A DNA stretch of 64,000 nucleotides, from contig WGMB01000003.1 in NCBI GenBank assembly GCA_016125275.1, positions 1,054,001 to 1,118,000 on the forward strand, written 5' to 3'. The DNA comes from Acidobacteriota bacterium (GTDB lineage: Bacteria > Acidobacteriota > Terriglobia > Bryobacterales > UBA6623). Position numbers and translations under genes: made by a program. Shown here piece by piece: positions 52,012 to 60,327 of this stretch (position 1 is the stretch's first letter; each line of letters opens with the position of its first letter). The notes under the pieces are model-generated. The model had not been told where the DNA came from and did no database searches. It saw nothing but the letters and a program-made list of their open reading frames with translations.

Positions 52012-53469
52012 GTGTCTGCCTGGACCAAGCTCTGTCTTGCCCTCGCGCTGCTGTTGAGCGCAGGGGGCTGCAACCGGGGCGAGGAGGGTTCAGTCAAGCT
52101 TCCGCCGCCCCCGGAGTTCGACCTCAGCTCTCTGGGGGAGAATCCTCGGCTGCTGGTGGAAGAAGCCCTGGCGCGGCTCGAACAGAACCCCAACGACGCC
52201 GGGCTCAACGGGCAGCTCGGCATGCTGTTTCACGCCTACGGGCGGTACGCAGACGCCGCCGCGATGTATGGCCGAGCACGCCAGCTCGCCCCCAAAGCCG
52301 GACGCTGGTCCTACTACCAGGGCGTCACGCTGGCCGAGCTCAAGCAGGTCGACGGCGCGGCGGAGGCGTTCAAGGAGAACCGCGAGCGCTGGCCCGACCA
52401 CGCCCCGACGTTGCTGCGGCTGGCTCGGCTGTATTTCGAGGCGGGCGAGCTGGCCAAGAGCGACGCGCTGCGCAAGCAGGGGCGCGCAACGCTGGACCAG
52501 CTCATCGAGCAGCACCCTGATTTCGCGCCCGGGCTGATCGAGCTGGCCCGTCGCCAGTCCGGGGCCGGCGACGATCAGGCCGCCATCGAATCGCTCCACA
52601 AGGCGATTGACCTCAACTACCCCGGCAAGGAAGCCCACCAAGCGCTTGCCGAGATCCTCGATCGGCGGGGAGAGAAGGAGGAAGCGGAGCGCTACCGCGT
52701 GCTGGCCGCCAAACGTCCGGCCGTGCAGGACCTGGGCGATCGGTGGATGGCCGAGATCCGGGGCCTGGCCGTGACCGATCTCGGTTTCGCCGAGCGCGGC
52801 GAGCAGCTTGTGAAGGCGAATCGGCTGGGGCCGGCCGCCACGGAGTTCGAGCGCGCCATCGAAGCCGGCGGCGACGAGGACGCCCGCGTCAACCTGATCG
52901 CCGTATATGGCATGCAGGGTCTCGTCGACAAGGCCGAGCAACAGTACCGGTCTGCTCTGCGGGAGGGCGTGGAGACGGGCCGTCTGCACCTGAATATGGC
53001 GACCGTCCTGCTTGGCCAGGGTCGTCACAAGGAGGCCGAAGAGCTCTACCTCAAGGCCATGACGATCGACCCGTTTCTGCTCAAGGCCTATCTCGGCATG
53101 AGCCGCAGTTGCTTCCTGCAGAAGAGGCTGGCGGACGCCCAGCGCTGGTCCGAGCTGGCGGTGAAGCGCGAACCCGAGAGCACGCCGGCGCGCTTCGAGC
53201 TGGCGCGGGTCCTCCGGGCCCAAGGCAAGCCATCCGCCGCTCTGCCGCATATTCAGGTCGCGATCCGTTATTCCGAAGGCAAGGACCAGTTGCAGGCCTA
53301 TCGCCTGCTGGCCAAGCTCCAGCTCGACACTCACGACCCCGAAGCCGCCGCCGCCACTCTGCGGACGGCGCTCGAAACGGCCCGGAGCACGGGCGACAAC
53401 GTGGAGGCCATCCTCATCCAGACCCAGATCGACGACATCGGCAAACCCGCAGCCGCGGAGGCCCCCTAG
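52012..53469 (+). CDS. TPR-repeat lipoprotein
   Basis: The 485-residue protein begins with a lipoprotein signal ending in LSAGGC. Roughly ten TPR-like helical pairs follow, for example [83 protein letters not shown] and [28 protein letters not shown]. It is likely a scaffold or assembly factor in the periplasm or outer membrane. The GTG follows TATGCT (52000-52005) by 6 nt. It lies 23 bp after recA; a functional link is not evident. Confidence 0.88.
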   Translation: MSAWTKLCLALALLLSAGGCNRGEEGSVKLPPPPEFDLSSLGENPRLLVEEALARLEQNPNDAGLNGQLGMLFHAYGRYADAAAMYGRARQLAPKAGRWSYYQGVTLAELKQVDGAAEAFKENRERWPDHAPTLLRLARLYFEAGELAKSDALRKQGRATLDQLIEQHPDFAPGLIELARRQSGAGDDQAAIESLHKAIDLNYPGKEAHQALAEILDRRGEKEEAERYRVLAAKRPAVQDLGDRWMAEIRGLAVTDLGFAERGEQLVKANRLGPAATEFERAIEAGGDEDARVNLIAVYGMQGLVDKAEQQYRSALREGVETGRLHLNMATVLLGQGRHKEAEELYLKAMTIDPFLLKAYLGMSRSCFLQKRLADAQRWSELAVKREPESTPARFELARVLRAQGKPSAALPHIQVAIRYSEGKDQLQAYRLLAKLQLDTHDPEAAAATLRTALETARSTGDNVEAILIQTQIDDIGKPAAAEAP

Positions 53470-53519
53470 GCGCAAGCGGCTTGACAGCGGCGGCGCCGGT
53501 GGGCCAACGTAGCCACGGT

Positions 53520-54479
53520 ATGTCGAGCGAAATCACCCGCCGTACGTTCATCGGTTCCGCAGCCGCCGCCTCGGCCGCATCCGCCGCCACGGCCTTGCCC
53601 ACGCGGGCTCTGGGCCGCACGGGGGCCCGACCGTCGATTCTGGCGCTGGGCTGTGGCAGCCGCCTGCTGGCCTACGGAGCCCCCGACAAGGCCGCCGAAG
53701 CCGTCAATCTGGCGATCGACTCCGGAATCACTTACATCGACACCGCGCAGGCCTACGGCGACGGCAAGAGTGAGACCTGGGTCGGCGAAGTCCTGAAGAC
53801 GCGCCGCAAGGAGGTCTTTCTAGCGACGAAGATCCGCGCCCGCGACTACGACGAGGCGGCCCGCTGGACCGAAGGCAGCTTCAAGCGCCTGCAGACCGAC
53901 CAGGTCGATCTCATCCACATCCACAATCTCTGGGGCGACGACGATCTCGAGGCCGCCGAGAAGGGCGTTTTGAAGCTCTTGCTCAAACTGCGGGACGAGA
54001 AGGCCTGCCGCTTCATCGGGGTCACCAGCCACACCTTCCCCGAGACGCTCGCCAAGGCGCTCGAGCGGCACGATTTCGACTGTACCCAGATGGCGCTCAA
54101 CGCCGCGCTGCAAGGCCGCAGCACCGAGGGCAAGAACCTGCCGCCGGTCCCCGAAAACAGCTTCGAACGGATCGCCCTGCCGGTGGCCAAGAGGAAGAAC
54201 CTGGGCGTGATCGCCATGAAGGTGACCGCGCAGGAGGGTTTGCTCGGGCAGGGCGCGGGCAAGGCCGACATCGAGCCGCTGCTGCGCTACTCGCTGTCAC
54301 TGCCGGTCTCGGTCGCCGTCGTGGGCATGCCGCAGCTCGACCATATTCGGCAGAACACACAGCTCGCGCGGAGCTTCACGCCAATGCCGCAGGACGAGAT
54401 GCAGCGGTTTTCCGTGGAGATGTCTGAGGCGAACAAGCTCGCCGTGGACCGCCACTTCTGCTGCCACGAAGACGCTTGA
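53520..54479 (+). CDS. Tat-exported aldo/keto reductase
   Basis: The 319-residue protein begins with a twin-arginine signal (ITRRTFIGSAAAASAASAATALPTRALG). The AKR barrel follows: RPSILALGCGSRLL, GITYIDTAQAYGDGKSETWVGE (catalytic Asp and Tyr), VFLATKIRARDYDEA (Lys), VDLIHIHNLW (His), and the NADPH region VVGMPQLDHIRQN. Its end HFCCHEDA is shorter than that of the cluster-bearing AKR forms. The natural substrate is unknown. It lies 50 bp after the TPR gene and is convergent with the protease gene. Confidence 0.9.
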   Translation: MSSEITRRTFIGSAAAASAASAATALPTRALGRTGARPSILALGCGSRLLAYGAPDKAAEAVNLAIDSGITYIDTAQAYGDGKSETWVGEVLKTRRKEVFLATKIRARDYDEAARWTEGSFKRLQTDQVDLIHIHNLWGDDDLEAAEKGVLKLLLKLRDEKACRFIGVTSHTFPETLAKALERHDFDCTQMALNAALQGRSTEGKNLPPVPENSFERIALPVAKRKNLGVIAMKVTAQEGLLGQGAGKADIEPLLRYSLSLPVSVAVVGMPQLDHIRQNTQLARSFTPMPQDEMQRFSVEMSEANKLAVDRHFCCHEDA

Positions 54480-54501
54480 GCCCGCGGCAGGGCTGAGGCG
54501 G

Positions 54502-56820
54502 CTACGGGTCCAGCGGCCAGGGGGCAGCAGGGCCGTTGGCCGCCGGCGGCGCCGTCCAGGCGCCCCGCAATTGCCAGCCGGAGTCCGCGCCGGCGGCGTC
54601 GAGCGCGTCGGTCCAGATCTCGAGCTCCCCTTCCAGCGAGCCCAGGGCTTCGACCTCGGCCTGTACCGAGAGTACGCCGGCGGTCCAGCCGGCCGCCCAG
54701 TCCGTCACGCGGCAGCTTGCGTTCTCGAGCGTCAGCGCAAACCCGGTGGCCTCGTCGTTCACCAGGTCGAGGCGCTCGGCGACGGGGTCGTAGCGCAGCC
54801 AGCAAGCCTGCGGCGAGGTCAGCGACGCTCCGATCCGCAGATGCACGTCGCGCAGGTCCTCGGGGCCGTCAGGATCAGCGAAGAACGCCGCCAGGCGCAC
54901 GGTTCCGCCGACGACGGCCGACGGCGCGAGGCCTCCCGCCTGCGGAGGCTGATTCGCGGGCGAAGAAGGCGGCGGAGTGGGCGTGGGGGGCGGCGTGGGA
55001 GACGCCGAGGCGGTCACCTCCCAGCTCCCCGCTTCCGCCCAAGGGGCGTACAGGTTGCCGGAATCGGTCACCTTCAAGTAGACCTTCTTCTTGCCGGCGA
55101 ACTGTTCGCTGAAGCGCAGGTGGACCGTGGCGGTCAGGCGATTGTTGACCGCCGAGGCGCTCGACCCCGCCCCGGACACCGTGCACTGGCTATTGGAGAC
55201 CGTCCCGGTCCCGGGAGCCGTCTGCCCCTTGAGCCCGTTTCCCAGGTCGTTGACGAGCTGGAAGACGTCCGCCCGCTGGTCGTAGCGCACCCAGCAGGTT
55301 CCGCCCGTCCCCAGGGTGTCGGAGACTTGCAGCTCGGCGAAGCGGATGTCCGGACCGCCGTCGGGGTCTTCGAACGTCATGCTCAACGAAGCTTCGCCGC
55401 CACGGCCTCCACCGCCGCCAAGCGACACGATCTTCGGCGGAGCGCCGGGCAGGTTCGGCGGCGTCGGAGTCGGAGTCGGCGTTGGAGTCGGCGTTGGAGT
55501 CGGCGTTGGCGTTGGCGGCGGAGTCGGTGTGGGCGTCGGAGTCGGAGTCGGTGTCGGCGTTGGAGTGGGGGTTGGAGCCGGCGGGGCCGGCGAGGAACCG
55601 CCCGTCCGCCACGCGGCGGCCGTGTAGCGGGTGGCGTTGAGCGTGGCCACGTTATCGGCGGCGTTGGGCTGCCCCTGGGCGACGCCGGCGGGGCGCCCGT
55701 TGACCGTGACATTCGGGCTCGACCAAACGTTCATGCCCGTGCAGGCGCCGCAGCCGTTGGCGTAGGCCATCACGGTGTAGAAGCCTCCCTGCGGGTCTTG
55801 ATAGCCATGCGAGTAGGCGAACGCGCCGGAGCCGCCGGAGTTGTTGCGGTCGTGGGCGCAGCCCAGGTTATGGCCGACCTCATGGGCGAAACCATAGGCC
55901 GGCCCGGCCGCGAAGTTCTGTTCGACCACGCTGTAGGCTTTGGAAGCAAAGCCGGCGCCCTGCCCTTGCAGGATCCACGCCAAGCCGATCACGCCGCCGT
56001 TCGCCCCGGGCCCGTGGAGCCAGACCGAGACGACGTCGGCGCCGTACTGGTCCCGCAGCGACTGCAACTGCGCGTTGCCGGTGGCGGTGGAGAGGAAGCC
56101 GCCCGAAGCGCTCTCGCCCGGCCCCAGGTCCACTTCCACCACCCCCGCCAGGTTGAGCTGCAGCCCTGCTCCGCTCTGGGCCCAACCGGCGTTGGCCTCC
56201 GCCACAGCCAAGTAGGCCCGGTCGCTCACGCCGCTTAGCCCGCCGCGGGCCGCGACGGCGGCCGGCGTGGCAGCCACCAGCACGTCAATGGTCACGGACC
56301 CGGCTTGGCTGGGCGGCTCCGGCGACAGAGAGGCGGTCGAGACGGGCTCGGCCTCCACGGCGTCGTCGCCCAGAAAGACTCTCTGGTAGAGGACTTCGCG
56401 CGCCTCCGACACGCCGGCTTCTTCCGGGACAATTTCAAAGAAGCGGCCGTCGGCGGTCCGCAGCGAGCCGCTCAAACGACCGTCGACCAAGCTCAGCACG
56501 ACATCGTCGCCGGACGCGCCGCCGCGCCAAGCCCGGCCCGAGCCGCCCGCCGCCGGCAGCGGGAGCAACCGCATCTCCGGCCGCATGTCGGCGAACAGAT
56601 TCAGGCGCACGGGCCCTGCTAAGAGAGCGTCCGCAAAGGTCCTGCCGAACACGATGCGCTCGCTGCGAACCGTCGGCAGCGCCGCGCGCCGAGATCGCGA
56701 GGGCGCGGCCGAGACGCTTCCGGCGCGCTCGAAGACCTCAGGCGCCTCGTCGGAGGCGCCGCGCACCGGGGGAACCAGCGCCAGCAAAGCAATCAGCAGG
56801 AAGATCCGAGATCCGCTCAC
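54502..56820 (-). CDS. Secreted metzincin protease with Pro-Thr linker and duplicated C-terminal module
   Basis: The 772-residue protein has a signal peptide ([21 protein letters not shown]), a pro-region and a reprolysin-like domain with [12 protein letters not shown] (H-E-x-x-H-x-x-G-x-x-H-D, near residue 312) and the Met-turn [10 protein letters not shown]. After residue 415 a PT-repeat linker leads to two related modules. Each has DPDG..D.R near its start, a Cys-Trp-(V/L)-Arg-Tyr-Asp core and L-V-N-D. The modules probably bind a substrate or the cell surface. The GTG start at 56820 has AGAGGA just before it; an in-frame ATG upstream is blocked by a stop. Confidence 0.9.
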   Translation of the reverse strand: MSGSRIFLLIALLALVPPVRGASDEAPEVFERAGSVSAAPSRSRRAALPTVRSERIVFGRTFADALLAGPVRLNLFADMRPEMRLLPLPAAGGSGRAWRGGASGDDVVLSLVDGRLSGSLRTADGRFFEIVPEEAGVSEAREVLYQRVFLGDDAVEAEPVSTASLSPEPPSQAGSVTIDVLVAATPAAVAARGGLSGVSDRAYLAVAEANAGWAQSGAGLQLNLAGVVEVDLGPGESASGGFLSTATGNAQLQSLRDQYGADVVSVWLHGPGANGGVIGLAWILQGQGAGFASKAYSVVEQNFAAGPAYGFAHEVGHNLGCAHDRNNSGGSGAFAYSHGYQDPQGGFYTVMAYANGCGACTGMNVWSSPNVTVNGRPAGVAQGQPNAADNVATLNATRYTAAAWRTGGSSPAPPAPTPTPTPTPTPTPTPTPTPPPTPTPTPTPTPTPTPTPTPPNLPGAPPKIVSLGGGGGRGGEASLSMTFEDPDGGPDIRFAELQVSDTLGTGGTCWVRYDQRADVFQLVNDLGNGLKGQTAPGTGTVSNSQCTVSGAGSSASAVNNRLTATVHLRFSEQFAGKKKVYLKVTDSGNLYAPWAEAGSWEVTASASPTPPPTPTPPPSSPANQPPQAGGLAPSAVVGGTVRLAAFFADPDGPEDLRDVHLRIGASLTSPQACWLRYDPVAERLDLVNDEATGFALTLENASCRVTDWAAGWTAGVLSVQAEVEALGSLEGELEIWTDALDAAGADSGWQLRGAWTAPPAANGPAAPWPLDP
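55459..55577 (-). repeat. Degenerate hexanucleotide repeat coding for a Pro-Thr linker
   Basis: About twenty units of six bases (read on the plus strand as GGAGTC, GGCGTT, GGTGTC and variants) encode (Pro-Thr)n in the protease gene. The units vary at third codon positions, so selection keeps the protein repeat while the DNA has drifted. Length change by slippage is still possible. Confidence 0.85.
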
Positions 56821-56867
56821 CTTCCTCTCATCGTCCCGGGGCCGAGCCTGCTAGAATCCCCCGCGAG

Positions 56868-58034
56868 ATGACCCGCCGAACCGCTCTCGCGGCCGCTGTC
56901 GCGGCCCCCATGCTTCTGCCCGCCTCGCCGCAGGGCGCCAATGACCGCGTGACGATGGCGCTGATCGGCGCCGGAGGCCGCGGCCGCCGCGTCGCCGGCG
57001 AGTTCGTCGAGCTTGGCGCCAAATGCGCCGCCGTCGCCGACGTGTACGAACCCAATCTCGCCCTAGGCCTCAAGGTCGCCGGCTCCGGCGCCCAGGGCTA
57101 CCAGGACTACCGCAAGATCCTCGACCGCCAGGACATCGACGCCGTTCTGATCGCCACGCCCGACCATTGGCACGTGCCGATGATGCTCGCCGCCGTCGAC
57201 GCCGGCAAGGACGTCTACTGCGAAAAGCCCATGTCGCACTCGATCTCCGAGGGCAATCGAGCCATTCGAGGCGTTCGAGCCACCGACCGCATCGTTCAGA
57301 TCGGCATGCAGCGCCGCTCCACGCCGTGGATCATCGAGGCCAAGAAGATGGTGGATGACGGCGCGATCGGCGAGATCACCTTCGCCAAGGCGCAGTGGAA
57401 CTGGATGGTTTCGGCGCCGCTGGACAACTCGCCGCTGCCCGGCAAGCTGGACTGGCAGCGGTTCGTGGGGCCGGCCCCGCAGCGCGCCATGCAGCCGCAG
57501 ATCTTCCGCAAGTGGCGTTACTTCTGGGAGTTCTCCGGCGGCAATATGACCGACCAAGGCACCCACCTGATGGACGTGATCCAGTGGTTCTCCAACGCCG
57601 GCACGCCCCGCTCGGCGGCGTGCGTCGGCCGCGTCGTCGGCATGCAGGGCTCGGAAGTCCCGGATACGTTCGCTGCCACGTTCGAGTACCCGAACCTGAT
57701 CGCCACCTGGACGCTGAACTACAACAACGACTACGAGAACGGCTGGACGATTCGCTTTGAGGGCTCGAACGGCACGCTCGTGCTCGACGGCGGCGGCTAT
57801 CGCCTCTACGACGCCCCCTGGCGGCGCAACCCGGACCCGGTGAAGGTGGTCGAGGACAAACTGCCCACCACGCCGCACGTACGCAACTTCCTGGAGTGCA
57901 TCAAGACTCGTGAGGAGCCCAACGCGCCGGTCGAGATCGGCCACACCGCCGTCTGCGGACCGCACCTTGCGAACATCGCCATGCACACCAAGAAAATGGC
58001 ATTTCTGAATCCGGAGGCGACCGAGATCTACTGA
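56868..58034 (+). CDS. Gfo/Idh/MocA-family oxidoreductase with Tat signal (copy 2)
   Basis: The 388-residue protein starts with a twin-arginine-like signal (MTRRTALAAAVAAPMLLP). The NAD(P)-binding core TMALIGAGGRGRRVAGEFVELG follows, then VYCEKPMSHSISEG (EKP) and a C-terminal domain with GGNMTDQGTHLMDVIQWF. It differs in detail from the copy at 24645. Such exported members may act on sugars or glycosides with tightly bound cofactor. TAGAAT (56852-56857) lies 10 nt before the ATG. It is divergent from the protease gene (47 bp) and convergent on the next gene (10 bp). Confidence 0.9.
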   Translation: MTRRTALAAAVAAPMLLPASPQGANDRVTMALIGAGGRGRRVAGEFVELGAKCAAVADVYEPNLALGLKVAGSGAQGYQDYRKILDRQDIDAVLIATPDHWHVPMMLAAVDAGKDVYCEKPMSHSISEGNRAIRGVRATDRIVQIGMQRRSTPWIIEAKKMVDDGAIGEITFAKAQWNWMVSAPLDNSPLPGKLDWQRFVGPAPQRAMQPQIFRKWRYFWEFSGGNMTDQGTHLMDVIQWFSNAGTPRSAACVGRVVGMQGSEVPDTFAATFEYPNLIATWTLNYNNDYENGWTIRFEGSNGTLVLDGGGYRLYDAPWRRNPDPVKVVEDKLPTTPHVRNFLECIKTREEPNAPVEIGHTAVCGPHLANIAMHTKKMAFLNPEATEIY

Positions 58035-58044
58035 AGGCCGGGGC

Positions 58045-59244
58045 TCACGGCGCCGGCGTCACCTTGTAGCCGTTCCAGGTCCATTCGGAGACTTCGCCGG
58101 AGGAGACCTTCGCCAAACCCTCGGCCAGTGCCTGGAAGGTCGTATCGGCATAGGGGTGATGCCGCGTCGTCGCCGCGGAGGGCCGGGCCTGCAGCCCCGC
58201 GGCGTCTTTGCCCAGCAGCGGGCAGAAGATCCACCCGGGCCGCTCGGCCGAGGTCCACTCCGCGGTTTGGACGCCGCCGGAGGTCGACGGGTCTCCCGTC
58301 AGATCGTAGGCCACCGCGTATTGCATCGGCTGCTTGCCTTGGAAGGCGGCGTCCACGCCGTCGTCGGCCAGCGTCAACGTCATCGCCACCCGCCAGCGGT
58401 TCGCGCCGGTGGGGGTCGCGGTCATCTGGAAGGAATCGGCTGGGTAGTTCCAGACGACATCTTTCTTGGTGTTGACCACGATCGGAAGCCGGTTCTCGTG
58501 GATGTAGAACAGTACGAAGCGGTGGAAGTCATACGCCGAGACGCCCGCGGGCCCGCCGGCCGCCCGCTGGGAGCCTTGCCAGTCAAAGCCGGCCCAGTTC
58601 GCCGCCAACAGCCCTTTGATGTCTCCCGGCGAGAAACTTACCGACGCTCCGCCGGTCCGCGTGGCCGCCACGGCCCGCCTCGGCTCGCCGTAGACGGACG
58701 AAGAGACCGAGAAGCCGTCGCAATGCCCCGTCCACGCGGCGTTGGCGGCCGGGGGAGTCGAATGGTTTAGACGCTCCCACTGCAACGGGTTTCCGTCGCC
58801 GGTCCAGCGGCCGTAAGCCTCCAGTGGACCGGAAGCGCCGTAGAGCTGGGTGGAGCTGGGTTTTTCCGGCCACCAGGGCCCGGACCACACGCGGTGGTCG
58901 GCCTGTCCGCTGAGGGTGATTGGTTGGGGCGGAGGCGGGGGCTGCGGCGCCTTGGGGGCCGACGGCGGCGTCGAGGAGGAGCTTCCGCCGCCGTTCGCCG
59001 GCGTGAGGACGACCTTGCCGCCGGTACGGGTCTCGCGCACCATGTCGCCCACCTTGAACAGGAGCTCCACGACGACCAGCGTCACGCTATGGACGTACTT
59101 CGTCTTCGGATTCTGCAGCTTGACGTCGTAGCGGCCGTCCGAGATCTTCGTGATGCTCTGGACCGAAAAGACATCGCCGGCTTGCGCCAGACAGAGCATC
59201 GCCGCCAGGGCGAAGACGAGGAGAGAAGAGGACAGCCGGGCCAT
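58045..59244 (-). CDS. Secreted protein, possible transglutaminase-elicitor-like domain
   Basis: The 399-residue protein has a signal peptide (MARLSSSLLVFALAAMLCLAQA), a short beta-domain (residues 24-82), a Ser/Pro-rich linker and a C-terminal domain of about 290 residues. In that domain WTGHCDGFSV (Cys-175), SFSPGDIKGLLAANW, DFHRFVLFYIHENRLPIVVNTKKDVVWNYP resemble the transglutaminase-elicitor family, whose members have a Gly-x-Cys-x-Gly-(W/F) nucleophile region and a V-W-N-x-P motif. A cysteine-dependent peptidase or transamidase is possible. This assignment rests on motif memory only. The ATG at 59244 gives the best signal peptide; GTG at 59265 is an alternative. Confidence 0.6.
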   Translation of the reverse strand: MARLSSSLLVFALAAMLCLAQAGDVFSVQSITKISDGRYDVKLQNPKTKYVHSVTLVVVELLFKVGDMVRETRTGGKVVLTPANGGGSSSSTPPSAPKAPQPPPPPQPITLSGQADHRVWSGPWWPEKPSSTQLYGASGPLEAYGRWTGDGNPLQWERLNHSTPPAANAAWTGHCDGFSVSSSVYGEPRRAVAATRTGGASVSFSPGDIKGLLAANWAGFDWQGSQRAAGGPAGVSAYDFHRFVLFYIHENRLPIVVNTKKDVVWNYPADSFQMTATPTGANRWRVAMTLTLADDGVDAAFQGKQPMQYAVAYDLTGDPSTSGGVQTAEWTSAERPGWIFCPLLGKDAAGLQARPSAATTRHHPYADTTFQALAEGLAKVSSGEVSEWTWNGYKVTPAP

Positions 59245-59315
59245 GCTGAATCTCGAAGCCTCCACGGCGATCTTAAGCGAGCCGATATGGCCTTGGGAAG
59301 CGCTACCCTAGGTCG

Positions 59316-59741
59316 ATGCCCATCGAGATCGCGCCGGCCGTCACGGACGCGGACATCCTGGACTGCTTCGACGTGATGGCCCTGCTGCGGCCACATCTGA
59401 CGCGCGAGGGCTTCGTGGACCGGGTCCGGACCCAGATGGCCGGCGGATACCAGATGGCCGCCCTGCGCGATGAGGGCTCGGTGCGGGCCGTCGCCGGCTA
59501 TCGTCTACTGCACCAGCTCGCCTACGGCAAGACCCTCTATGTGGACGATCTGGTCACGGCCGAATCGGACCGATCCAAAGGATATGGCAACGACCTGTTC
59601 GACTGGCTCGTCGAACAAGGCGGCGCTCTGGGCATGGACGAGCTGCAGCTCGACTCGGGCGTGCAGCGCTTCGCCGCTCACCGGTTCTACTTCCGTAAGC
59701 GCATGTACATCCACGCCTACCACTTTCGTCTGGCGCTATAG
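59316..59741 (+). CDS. GNAT-family N-acetyltransferase
   Basis: The 141-residue protein matches the GNAT fold in size and layout: IEIAPAVTDADILDCFDVMALLRPHL, then YVDDLVTAESDRSKGYGNDLFDWLVEQGGALGM with the acetyl-CoA loop (R-S-K-G-Y-G, the R/Q-x-x-G-x-G/A motif), and AAHRFYFRKRMYIHAYHF at the end. The substrate is unknown (small amine, protein or antibiotic). TACCCT (59304-59309) lies 6 nt before the ATG and there is no ribosome-binding site. It precedes the ccm genes by 77 bp. Confidence 0.9.
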   Translation: MPIEIAPAVTDADILDCFDVMALLRPHLTREGFVDRVRTQMAGGYQMAALRDEGSVRAVAGYRLLHQLAYGKTLYVDDLVTAESDRSKGYGNDLFDWLVEQGGALGMDELQLDSGVQRFAAHRFYFRKRMYIHAYHFRLAL

Positions 59742-59818
59742 CGTGGAAAGTGAAGCCGTTACGCCCAAGTGAAGGGACTATACTAAGGGACTAGCGAAAC
59801 GCAGGAGGCGCATCCACC

Positions 59819-60277
59819 ATGAAGCCCGCAGTCAAATTCGGAGCTCTCACTGTCGTCATCGTGGCGGCCCTGGGTTGGTTGGCCATGGACGGCATCAACC
59901 AAGCCGCTACTTATTACGTGACCATTGCCGAGCTCGACGCGATGGACCATGCGGCGCCCAAACGCATCCGCGTGGGCGGCGACGTCGTTCCGGACTCGAT
60001 CGTCCGCAACGGAGACAGGGTCGAGTTCACCATCGAGCAGGCCGAGGAGGGCGTGCCGGCGCGGACGCTCAACGTGGTCTACACCGGCCAGGATCCGCTG
60101 CCCGACACCTTCCGGGACCGGGCGCAGGCGCTCTGCGACGGCAAGATGCGCACCGACGGCGTGTTCGAGGCGCAGAAGATCCAGGCCAAGTGCGCGTCGA
60201 AGTATGAAGTGAAACCCGGCGAGGGCGCCTCTCCGACCTACGAGTCGGCGCCGGCCACCAACTCGGCCACGGACTAG
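59819..60277 (+). CDS. ccmE: CcmE, haem chaperone, CXXXY variant
   Basis: The 152-residue protein has an N-terminal membrane anchor (residues 6-24) and the OB-fold of CcmE: KRIRVGGDVVPDSI, VEFTIEQ, LNVVYTGQDPLPDTFRDRAQALCDG, GVFEAQKIQAKCASKYE. The canonical haem ligand is the His of HXXXY in LAKHDENY. Here the site reads KCASKY, so Cys-125 and Tyr-129 form CXXXY, as in the variant found in archaea and some Desulfovibrio. Another Cys (106) lies close. It accepts haem in the periplasm for cytochrome c maturation. CAGGAGG is the ribosome-binding site, and TATACT at 59779-59784 is a likely -10. Confidence 0.92.
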   Translation: MKPAVKFGALTVVIVAALGWLAMDGINQAATYYVTIAELDAMDHAAPKRIRVGGDVVPDSIVRNGDRVEFTIEQAEEGVPARTLNVVYTGQDPLPDTFRDRAQALCDGKMRTDGVFEAQKIQAKCASKYEVKPGEGASPTYESAPATNSATD

Positions 60278-60327
60278 ACCCGCGCGGCGGCTCCGGGCCG
60301 GCCGCGACGGCTTTGTGTGAGGGATTT

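Noticed and set aside
55459-55577. Short regular repeats that could be taken for a CRISPR-like array
   Set aside because: The units are six bases, have no spacers and code for a Pro-Thr linker in frame.
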